Source: Scylla paramamosain
Taxonomy: Eukaryota > Arthropoda > Malacostraca > Decapoda > Portunidae
Assembly: GCF_035594125.1 (NCBI RefSeq)
Contig: NC_087151.1
Span: forward strand, 21,898,569-21,962,568
DNA: 64,000 nucleotides
Direction: 5' to 3'
Shown here: positions 54,486 to 64,000 of the stretch, piece by piece
Layout: every line of letters begins with the position of its first letter
Position numbering within the stretch: position 1 is the stretch's first letter
Translations under genes and position numbers: made by a program
The notes under the pieces: model-generated
Told to the model about the DNA's origin: nothing
Database searches by the model: none
What the model saw: the letters and a program-made list of their open reading frames with translations, nothing else

Positions 54486-56621
54486 GTTTTTATGTAGGGA
54501 CACAGGCCAAGGGCAACAAAAATCCTCCACCAACAAAAAAAAAATACAAAATAATAAAAAATAAATAAATAAATAACACACTGAGACAATGGTCCCTGAA
54601 CAGGTTCCGAAGCGGCAGTCAAAAATGCATAAGTGTCTTAAATGATAAGTGTCTTGAAGGAATTCAGTTTATAGGAAGGTGGAAACACATAATCAGGCAT
54701 GGAGTTCCAAACTTTACCAGAGAAAGGAATTAATGATTGAGAATACTGGTTAACTCTTGCATTAGAGAGGTGGACAGAATAGGGGTGAAAGAAAGAAGAA
54801 AGTCTTGTGCAGAGAGGCCGCAGGCGGAGGGGAGGCATGTAGTTAGCAGGATCACAAGAGCAGTTAGCATGAAAATAGCGGTAGAGGGTAGCTAAAGATT
54901 TAACATTGCGTCGGTGAGAAAGAAGCTGATGCAAATAAGTTAGATGAGAGTTGATGATACGAAAATCTTTTGACTCCACTCTGTCTAAAATAGCCGTATG
55001 AGTGGAATCCCCCAAGCATGTGAAGCATATTCCATGCATGGACGGATAAGGACCTAGTATAGGCTTAGCAGCTAGGGGGATGAGAAAAATTGTCGTAGAA
55101 GTCTCAGAACACCTAACTTCAAAGAAGCGTTTTCAGCTGGAGATGAGTTTTGAAGTTTCTAGTTTAGGTTATTAAAAAAAAAAAAAAAAAAAAAAAAACA
55201 GATGTTCAGTATAGAAGAGATGAACAATTGATTGTCTTTATACAAGAGAGGATAGTTGTCTGGAAGGTTGTGTTGAGTTGATTGGTGGAAGAATTGAGTT
55301 TTTAAGGCATTAAACAATTAATGCAAACAATTAATCAGGAATTTTAGAGAGATCGAAAGTTAGGCATCCTTGCGTGATCTGTTTACTTCCGGAAGGGTTG
55401 AACGTCTATAGAAAGAAGTGGAAAAATGCAGGGTGGTATCATCAGCGTTGGATTGGATAGGATAATATGTTTGGTTTAGAAGATCGTTAATGAGTAATGG
55501 GATGACAATGGGTGACAGGACAGTACACTTTGGAACACCTCTGTTGAAAGATTTAGAAGAACAGTGACCGTCTACCACAGGAGAAATAGAACGGTCAGAA
55601 AGGAAACTTGTGATGAAGATACAGAGAGAAGAATAGAAGCTGTAGGTGGGTAGTTTGGAAATCAAAGTTTTAGGCCAGTCTCTATTAAAAAAGAAAATAA
55701 TATGTATAAGGCAACAGCAAAAGTTTTACCAAAATCTCTCAAAGAGGATGACCGAGATTCAATAAGGAAAGCCAGATCACCAGTAAAGCGGCCTTGAAGG
55801 AACCCAAACTGGCGATTAGATAGAAGTTTGTCAAGTGATATATGTTTAATAATCTTCCTGTTGAAGGTAGATTCAAAAACTTTAGATAGGTAGGAAATTA
55901 AAGCAATAGGACGGTAGTTTGAGGGATTAGAATGCCCACCATTTTTAGGAAAAGGCTGAATGTAGGTAAACTTCCAGCAAGAAGGAAAGGTAGATATTGA
56001 GAGGCAGAGTTGAAAGAGTTTAACTAGGTGCCAGCACAGAGACACGGTTTCGTAGAAGAAGAGGGACCCCATCATGTTCATAAGCCTTCCGAGGTTTTAG
56101 GCCAACGAGGGCATGGAAAACTTCATTACAAAGAATTTTAATAGGTTGAAAGAAGTAGTCAGAGGGTGGAGGAGAGGCAGGATAGTAAAGGTTTGAGCGA
56201 AGAGTTCAGTTTTAGAAATAGATGTGATAGCAATGGTACCATCTGTTTGAAATAAAGGAGATAAAAAAAAAGAAGCAAAGTTATTGGAGATGTTTTTGGA
56301 TAGATGCCAGAAGTCACGAGGGGAGTTAGATCTTGAAAGACTTTGACACTTTCTTTTAATGAAGGAAGTTTTGGCTACTTAGAGAACAGACTTGGCATGG
56401 TCCTGGGCAGATATATAAAGTTCATGAGATTATGGTGTTGGAAGGCTTAAGTACTTTTTTGTGGGGCACCTCTCAATTATATACAGCATGAGAACAGGCT
56501 GTGTTAAACAAAGGTTTGGAGGGTTTAGGTCGAGAAAAAGAGTGAGGAATGTATGCCTGCCTCTATGCCAGACACTATCCCCTCTGTTATGTACTCGGCA
56601 CACAGATACGGGTCTCTGACA
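54486..56621 (-). mobile_element. LINE copy J: 5'-truncated, heavily decayed
   Basis: Minus-strand element with the 3' end at 54,486 (TTTTATGTAGGGACACAGGC), truncated 5' near the endonuclease-RT linker (ends at GGGTCTCTGACATA, followed by TAGTATATAA repeats). Pieces: 55,662-56,081 (FPSCWKFTYIQPFPKNGGHS, NPSNYRPIALISYLSKVFES, LLSNRQFGFLQGRFTGD), 55,360-55,665 (VVDGHCSSKSFNRGVP, motif B changed to GVPKCTVLSP, motif C SNADDTTLHFS with Tyr to Asn), and 54,638-55,039 (C-terminal region, LGDSTHTAILDRVESKDFR, YRYFHANCSCDPANY, NARVNQYSQSLIPFSGKVWN). Motif A is disrupted after VALYI. A 26-A run sits at 55,174-55,199. Judged by these changes it is older than copies E and H. Confidence 0.9.
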
Positions 56622-59600
56622 TATAGTAGTATATAATATAGTATATAATGTAGTATATAATGAACTCAGAAATACTAAAAACACACGCTTTTGATAATGT
56701 TGTTATGCTCCTCCAGAAAGATTAATTTGAATGCATTTCATAGTTTTGGTACGTAACAAGCTTAAAAACACTGAAAAGACATAATTTTAATAATATTGTT
56801 TTGTTTTTCAATATATTTTTTTATATCTTTATTTATTTATAGAGTACCATTTACGTGTTTTAGCGTTCTGATAGCTTAGAACATTAAAAACACTCATAAT
56901 TCACGTTTATGATTATGTTTTCGTTTTCCTATGCTAGCTACTTTTCATGTGTCTTGGCTTTTTGTTACCAATCAAACAGTTAAACGCTTAAAACACACGC
57001 TTTAGGAAATGTTCTGCTTTCTTTTTAAGAATTTTTTTTTTGGTGGGGGAGGTAATGCTATTCTGTTTCTTTATATAGGTTTCTTTAAATACATTTTAAT
57101 ATTCTGGTAAGTAACAAGCTCAAAATACTCTTTTTTGATGAAGTTCTTCTATTTCTCCATTAAGAATACTTTCTATCTGTTTTAGCGTTTTGAAAAACAC
57201 TCACAAGAAAAGTTTTTGGGTAATGTTGTTTTCTTTTCCAGTATGGTGTGCTTTGCATGGAGTTTGGCATTTTGATACCTAAGAAGTTCAAAAACATTTA
57301 TAATACAGATTTTGGTAATATAGTTGTGTTTTTTCATATAAGTATCTTTATATGCCTTTTGGCGTTTTGATATTTAAAATGGTGAATAAGTCTCATAATA
57401 CACGTTTTTGGTAATCTTTTACTTTTCCTCAATATTATTTACGTGTTTACCTGATACCTAAGAAAAACAAAAACACTCATAACGCCCGTTTATGAGTATA
57501 TCGTTTCGTTTTATTATGTTGGTTACTTTACATGAGTTTTGCGTTCTTGGACCTAACAAACTATAAAACACTTAAAACATACATTATTGGAAATTATCTG
57601 TTTCTCCAGAAAATGTTTTTTGTATACATTATGGCGTTTTTGTACCTAAAATAGTCAATGAGATTCATAATACACGCTTTTAGTAATAATGATTTGCTTT
57701 TCAATATAGAGTAATGCTTATTTGTTTTAGCGTCTCAGCACCTAAGAACCTCATAAAGAACCCTCATAAAACATGCTTGTGGAAATACCGTTTAGTTTCT
57801 TCATAACGGATTAATTTACAAATGTTGAGGCGTTTTGGTATATAATGAATTGAAAAATATTAAAAACACTAATTTTTGGCAATATTGTTCTGTCCCTCCG
57901 GAAAGGGAGTTTTCATGCATTTTAGAGTTTTAGTATGCAAGATGCTCAAAAGCACTCAAAAGATACGATTATCATAATGATGTTAGTTTTACCATATCAG
58001 GTGTTTTCCATGCTTTTTAGCGTTTTGATTCCCAATATGCTGAAAACAGCCAAATGACACACTTCTGGTAATGTCGTTTCATCGCCCCATATAGGGTGCT
58101 TTAAATATATCGTTTCGTTTTATTATGTTGGTTACTTTACATGAGATTTTGCGTTCTTGGACCTAGCAAACTATAAAACACTTAAAACATACATTATTGG
58201 AAATTATCTGTTTCTCCAGAAAAAGTTTTTTGTATGCATTTTGGCGTTTTTGTACCTAAAATAGTCAATGAGACTCATAATACACGCTTTTAGTAATATG
58301 TTTTGGTACATAAGAAGCTCAAAAACACTCAATAAACAGTTTATTTGTGAAGCTATTCTGTTTCTCCATGAGGGGTATTCTTCATGCCTTTTAGCATTTT
58401 GCTACGTAAAAGCTGAAGAAAATTCAAAAACCATGTTTTTTACAATGTTATCTTCTTTTCCAATATAATATGCTTTACAAGCGCTTTGGCGCTTTGGTAT
58501 CTAACAAGTTAAAAAACAGTCATAATGCTGGTATTTGGTAATGTGGATGTGTTTCTTAATAAAGGATTCTTTGTATGCATTTTGAAGATTTCGTAACTAA
58601 CATAGTGAATAATATTCATAATGAATGTTTTTCTTGATGTTGTTTTGTTTCTCAATATAGAGGACTATTTTCGTGTTTTAGCGTTCTGATATTTAACAAA
58701 AATAAATAAATTAATAAAAGTAAATAAATAAATAAATAAAAATAAATAAAATAAAATAAAATAATGTAAAAAATAAATAAATTATACTGATTGGTGACTA
58801 TATCGTTTCGTTTCCCTATATAGGCTACTTTGCATGTGTTTTGGCGTTTTTTTTTACCTAACAAAGTGAAAAAAAAACAAGTTTTTGGAAATACTGTCAT
58901 GTTTCTCTCCATTAGGTGTTCATTGTATGCATTTTGGCGTTTCGATACGTAACACGGTGAATCACATTTATAATAGACATATTTTTCATTTATTTATTTA
59001 TTTTTTTCCAATACTGAGTATTATTCATATCTTTTAGTATTTCAGCACCAAAGAACTTTAAAAACATTCATAAGATCCCCAGATTGGCTAATTGCCATGT
59101 TACCATATTTCCATGGTGCTTTGCTACCCAATAAACTAAAAAAACTCTCATAATACACGTTTTTGGTAATGTCCTTTTGTTCCTTCAGTAAGGATGTTTT
59201 CATGTATCTTAGAGTTTTGGTACGTAAGAAGTCCAATAACACTCAAAAGACAAGATTCTGATATTGTTGTTTAGTTTTTAATATATGGTGTTCATGATTC
59301 TTAGCGGTTTGCTGCCTAATATTCTGAAAAACACGGAGACGACACGTTTCTGGTAATGTCATTTAATTATCCATAATGCATGCTTTGCATGCATTTTGGC
59401 GTTTTATTACCTAAAAAAAAAAAAAACACTAAAAACACACATTTTTGATGAAGTTCTTTTTCTCCATAAAGGGTGTTTGACGTGCATTGTAGCGTTTTCG
59501 TACATTATAAGCAAAAAAATAGTCAAAAGCCACGTTTTTAGGTACTGTTTTCTTTTCCGAAATAATGTGCTTTAAATGTTGTTTGGAGTTTTCGTATCTA

Positions 59601-62600
59601 ACAAGATAAAGAAAAAAAAAATTCAAAATACACTTTTTTGATGTTCTTTTTACCATAATAGATGTTTTACATGCGTTTTACCGTTTTGGTACTTAGGAAG
59701 CTGAAAAAAGAGCCATGTTTTTAGTGATTTTATTTTCCGAAATAGTGTGCCTTGCATGATACAGGTTTTTTAAAATATACTTTTTTTTTTTTTTAATAAA
59801 CGGTTCTTTGTATGTGTATTGGCGTTTTGGTACCTAACATGGTAAATAAGACAATACATGTTTTTTGTATTTTTTTTTCAATATAGGGTACTATTCAAGT
59901 GTTTTAGCATTCTAATGGTAAGAACATGAAAAACACTCATAATTTACGTTTTTTTTATTATATCGTTTCGTTTCCCTCTTTCGGGTACTTTACATGTGTT
60001 TTGGGGTTTGGTGGCTAATAAATAACACTTTAAACACACGTTTTTAGAAATGTTGTTCTCTATCTCTAGAAAAGTTTTTTTTTATGTATTTTGGTGTTTT
60101 GATACTTAACATGATGGAACACACTCATAATACACGTCTTTGGTAATGATTTTTTTTTCTTTTTAAGACAGAGAAATATTCCTATGTTTTAGAGATTCAG
60201 CACCTATGAACCTTAAAAAAAGCACTCATGAGACACGTTTCCGGTAATATTTTTTAGTTTCCCCATGTTTAGGCGTTTTCTCACCTAATGAACTGAAAAA
60301 AAAAAAACACTAAAACACACGTTTCTGGTAATGTTATATTCCTCTTGAAAGAGTGTTTTGTATGCATTTTTAGAATTTTGGTACGTAAGAAGCTCAAAAA
60401 CACAAAAGTCATGATTTTAGTAATATTGTTTACAGGGTTCCTATATTGGATGTTTTCCATGATTTTTAGCAATTTTGTGCTCTATATGCTCAAAAACACG
60501 CAAATGACACGTTTTTGGTAAAAGCGTTTAATTACCCTACATAGGGTGCTTTGCTTACATTTTGGCGTTCTGGTACCTAACAAGCTCAAAAAACACTCAA
60601 AATACACTTTTTTCAAGAATTTGTTTCGTTTCTGTATAATGGGTGTTTTGCATGCTTTTTACCGTTTTGGTTCTTAAGAAGCTGAAAAAAAAACAAAAAA
60701 ACACAAGAGTTAGGTTTTTTGGTAATGTATTCTTTTCTATTATAGTGAGCTTTAAATGCTCCGATGCGTTTTGATATGTAACAATTTCAGTCTTAATACA
60801 GATTTTTGGTAATGTAAAAGTGTTTCTTCATATATATTTCATTGCATATATTTTGTCGTTTTGGTACCTAATATGGTGAATAGAACTCAATACACGTTTT
60901 TGTTAAAGTTGTACTGTTTCTCACTATAGAGAACAATTCACGTGTTTTAGTGTTTTGATACCTTAGAACATAAAAAAAAAAAACACTCATATTACACGTT
61001 TGTGATTATATCGTTTCTTTTCACTATACAGGCTACGTTGCATGTGTTTGGTAATTTGGTACCTAACAAACTCAAAAATACTTAAAACACACGTTTTTTT
61101 TTAAATGTTCTGTTTCTCCAGAAACTGTTATATGGCGTTTTGGTATTTAACATGGCTAATGACACTCACAATACACGTCTTTTGGTAATGAAGTTATGTT
61201 GCGTCAATATAGAGTAATATTCATATGCTTTAGCGTTTCACCTCATAAGAACCTTAAACACTCATAAGACATGTTTGTGGTAATATCGATTAGTTTCCCT
61301 GTATAGGCTACTTTTCACCTAAAACGCACGTTTTAATGATGCTTTTCTGCTTCTACAGAACGAGTTTTAGAGCTTTTCAGAGTTTTTTATGTAAGATAAG
61401 ATGTTATGTAAGATGATGAAAACACTCAAACGACACGATTTTTGTAATGTTGTTTAGATTTCTCATAAAGGTAGTTTTCCATGCCTTTTACCGTTTGAGT
61501 GACTAATATGATGAAAAACACACAAAAGAAACGTTTCTTGTATTGTCGTTTCATTACCCTATATAGGGCTTTTTGCATGCATTTTGGCGTTTTGGTATCT
61601 AACAAGCTAAAAATAATACTCAAAATACATTTTTTGATGATGTTCTTTTTCATTCTTAGTAACGGGTGTTTTGAATATGTTTTAACGTTTTGGTACGTAA
61701 AAGCACTCAAAAGCCGCGTTTTTGGAAATGTCTTTTTTTTTTTCTTACATATATAGTGTGCTTTGCATGCACTTTGACGTTTTGGTACCTAACAAGTTCA
61801 AAAACAGGATTTTGGTAATAGAGTTATCTTTTTCCAAATAAGTTTTTTTTTTTTTTTTTATGAGTTTTGGCGTTTTGATGTCTAACGGGGTGAGAAAAAC
61901 TCACAATACACATTTTTTTTTTTTTCTGTAATATTGTTGTTTCTGAATATAGAGTACTATTCACGTGTTTCAGCATTCTGATACCTAAGAACATCTAAAA
62001 CTCTCATAATACATGTTTGTGATTTTTATAGTTTCGTTTTCCTATATTAGCTAATTTCCATGTGTTTTGGCATTTTGGTACCTAGCATACTGCAAAAAAA
62101 AAAAAAGAAAAATGTTTTTGAAGTTTTTCTGTTTCTTTAGATAGGGTTTTTTGTATGTATTTTGATATTTTGGTACCTTATATGGTGAATCACACTTATA
62201 GTACACGTTTTTGGTGATGATGTTCTTTTCTCAATATTACTAATAATTAATATTAATTAAAATTAATAATATTAATATGTTATGGCGCTTCAGCCCCTCA
62301 GAATCTTTAAACACTCATAAGGCATGTTTGTGGTGATATATTTTATTTTCCCTATATTGGCTACTTTTGATGTGTTTTAGAGTTTTTGTACCTAATAAAC
62401 TAAAAAAAAAAGAAAAAAAGTGCTCAAAACACACTTTTTGGTAATGTTGTTCTCTTGCTCCAGAAAAGGTGTTTTGTATACTTTTTAGAGTTTCGGTAGA
62501 TTAGAAGCTGAAAAACACTAATAAGACACGATTTTGGTAATACCACTTTTTTTTCCTTTATAGGATTTTTTTCCATGCTTTCCAACGTTTTGGTTCCTAA

Positions 62601-63577
62601 TACACTAAAAAAACACGCAAATGACACATTTCTGATAATGTTATAGCATTGTCCCATATAAGGTGCTTTGTATGCATTTTGACATTTTAGAACCTAAAAA
62701 GCTAAAAAAATACTCAAAAGACACTATTTTCAAATAATTTATTTTTCTACATGAAAGGTGATTTGCATGCGTTTTAGTGTTTTAGTACGTAAATTGAAAA
62801 CAGTCAAAAGCTCCGTTTTTTGGTAATGTTGTTTTATTTTCCAATATAGTGTACTTTGTATGCACTTTCACGTTTTGCTACCTCACAAGTTTAAAAAGTC
62901 ATAATACAGGATTTTAGTAATGTAGTTGTTTCTTCATATATTGTCATTTTATATATTCTAGCGTTTTGGCACCTAATATGGTGAATAAAACTCAAAATAC
63001 ACGTTTTTATTAATGATGTTCTGTTTTTCAATATGAAGTTATATTAATTAGTTTTAGGGTTAAGCACTTAAGAATCTAAAAACACTCATAAGACACGTTT
63101 GTCATAATATCATTTAATTACCAAATAATGACCACTTTGTTTTATTACCTAATAAACTGCAAAATGCTCAAAACATACGTTTTTGGTATTGTTGATCTGT
63201 TGCTTCATAAAGGGTGTTCCATATGCATTTTAGAGATTTCGTTTGTTAGAAGCTCAGAAACATTAAAGTGACACGATTTTTGTAATATTGTTTAACTTTC
63301 TTATATAGGTTTTTTTTTCCCATGTTTATTTATTTATTTATTTATTTTTATAGTTTTGGGCGTAATATGCTCAATAACACGCAAATGACACGTTTCTGGT
63401 ATGTTGTTTCATTACCCAATATAGGATGCTAAGAATGCATTTTTAATGTTTTGGTATCTAACACGCTCAAAAACACTCAAAATACACATTTTGGATGTTG
63501 TTCCGTTTTTTTTTTTTTTTCTATTAAGCGGTGTTTTGCATGCGAGGCTGTTGTCTTTAACGTTCGAGAATAGAGTG
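56622..63577 (+). repeat. Type-2 HOR satellite block (about 7 kb)
   Basis: Forward type-2 monomers. The CAGCACCTAAGAACC monomer recurs near 57,738, 59,045, 60,200, 61,238, 62,289 and 63,063 (intervals of 1,307, 1,155, 1,038, 1,051 and 774 bp). Simple-repeat patches lie near 58,690-58,780 and 63,328-63,352. This is the right arm of the inverted duplication from about 56,690. No gene seen. Confidence 0.9.
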
Positions 63578-64000
63578 TAAAAAAGGTGTCTGCTCCAACC
63601 TCTCAACTGCACTATTGCTTTAGTTTCCTGCCCCTCTGAAGTTTTGAATATATCCTGATTCTTAAACATCTATCATTTCACGACCATACATGTGATCGCC
63701 AGTATGGGTTCAGTCATGGCCGCTCTACTGGCCATCCTTACTGAGTCTTGGTCATCTTCTTTTAAGGATTTTGTGAAACTTTCGCTGTTGCCTAAGAAAT
63801 ATTAAAAAGGTTTTGACAGAATATGGCACGATCTTTAATTTCCAAACTACCTTCCTACCTACTTACCTTCTATCCTTTTCTCTGTAATTTCACCTCAAAT
63901 GTCCTTTCTGTCCGTTTTATTATTGCTGTTGTAGGCGGAGACTATTCTTCTCCTAAGTCTACGTATTAACAGTGGTGTTCCTATTATTCATTAATGATCT
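56690..64000. repeat. Right arm of large inverted duplication (continues past window end)
   Basis: Reverse-complement partner of 17,138-28,900, with anchors as listed for the left arm. It carries the unoccupied insertion site of LINE copy E at about 63,715 (CAGTCATGGCCGC) and both copies of the local 190-bp duplication. Confidence 0.85.
63578..64000 (+). mobile_element. LINE copy K: duplicate of copy D, cut by window end
   Basis: Plus-strand RT fragment identical in layout to copy D: it starts at AAAAAAGGTGTCTGC (family KKGDRS region, truncated there), passes GATCGCCAGTATGGGTTCAG, the degenerate motif A segment near 63,780-63,815 and the AACAGTGGTGTTCC motif B start, and runs off the window. 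The frame is broken throughout. Because it lacks copy E, it preserves the pre-insertion sequence of copy D. Confidence 0.9.

Noticed and set aside
54540..54580. AATAAA polyadenylation signals in A/TAAA-rich stretches (also at 14.6 and 50.55 kb)
   Set aside because: They lie in TAAA-type simple repeats or LINE tails with no gene upstream that would use them.

Overview
This window is eukaryotic repeat DNA, most likely pericentromeric or other constitutive heterochromatin. I see no intact cellular gene, rRNA or tRNA. The organism is probably a decapod crustacean, possibly a brachyuran crab. I infer that from the LINE family, which resembles reverse-transcriptase proteins I remember as common in swimming-crab gene sets, and from the many long (AT)n, (TAA)n, (TC)n and (TTG)n arrays. 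No search was possible.

About two thirds of the window (roughly 43 kb) is one AT-rich satellite with a monomer of about 97 bp. Monomers share a core like GCGTTTTGGTACCTAA, then AAAACACTCA, a T-tract plus GGTAATG, CCATATAGGG and GCATGC. They fall into two higher-order repeat (HOR) families. Type 1 is a five-monomer unit of about 480-490 bp, at 1.6-14 kb and 29-44.8 kb. Type 2 is an eleven-monomer unit of about 1.05 kb, at 20.9-28.9 kb (reverse orientation), 44.8-46.2 kb (reverse) and 46.2-63.6 kb (forward).

Most of the rest (about 18 kb) is eleven copies or pieces of one non-LTR retrotransposon family, lettered A-K here, on both strands. It is an element of about 3.2 kb with a short 5'UTR, one APE-type endonuclease plus reverse transcriptase ORF, and a poly(A) tail. 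All copies are dead. Copies E (17.4-20.7 kb, +) and H (36.4-39.5 kb, -) are nearly full length and share the same 5' end. E is inserted inside the older copy D, and the matching unoccupied site is preserved in copy K at the window end.

Large rearrangements are superimposed. A 2.9 kb block at 1-2,924 is repeated directly at 11,281-14,186. An inverted duplication pairs 17,138-28,900 with 56,690-64,000 around a spacer of about 28 kb; the right arm runs off the window. A third, shorter related block lies at 44.8-46.2 kb. A 100-N gap (28,901-29,000) sits where satellite orientation and HOR type both switch.

The only island that might be single-copy is 14.3-15.7 kb, rich in microsatellites. It holds one candidate cysteine-rich exon on the minus strand (14,772-14,927). 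The features do not form a pathway. Their interest lies in satellite architecture, nested transposons, and a readable order of events: satellite HORs, then copy D insertion and a local 0.2 kb duplication, then the inverted duplication, then copy E insertion.
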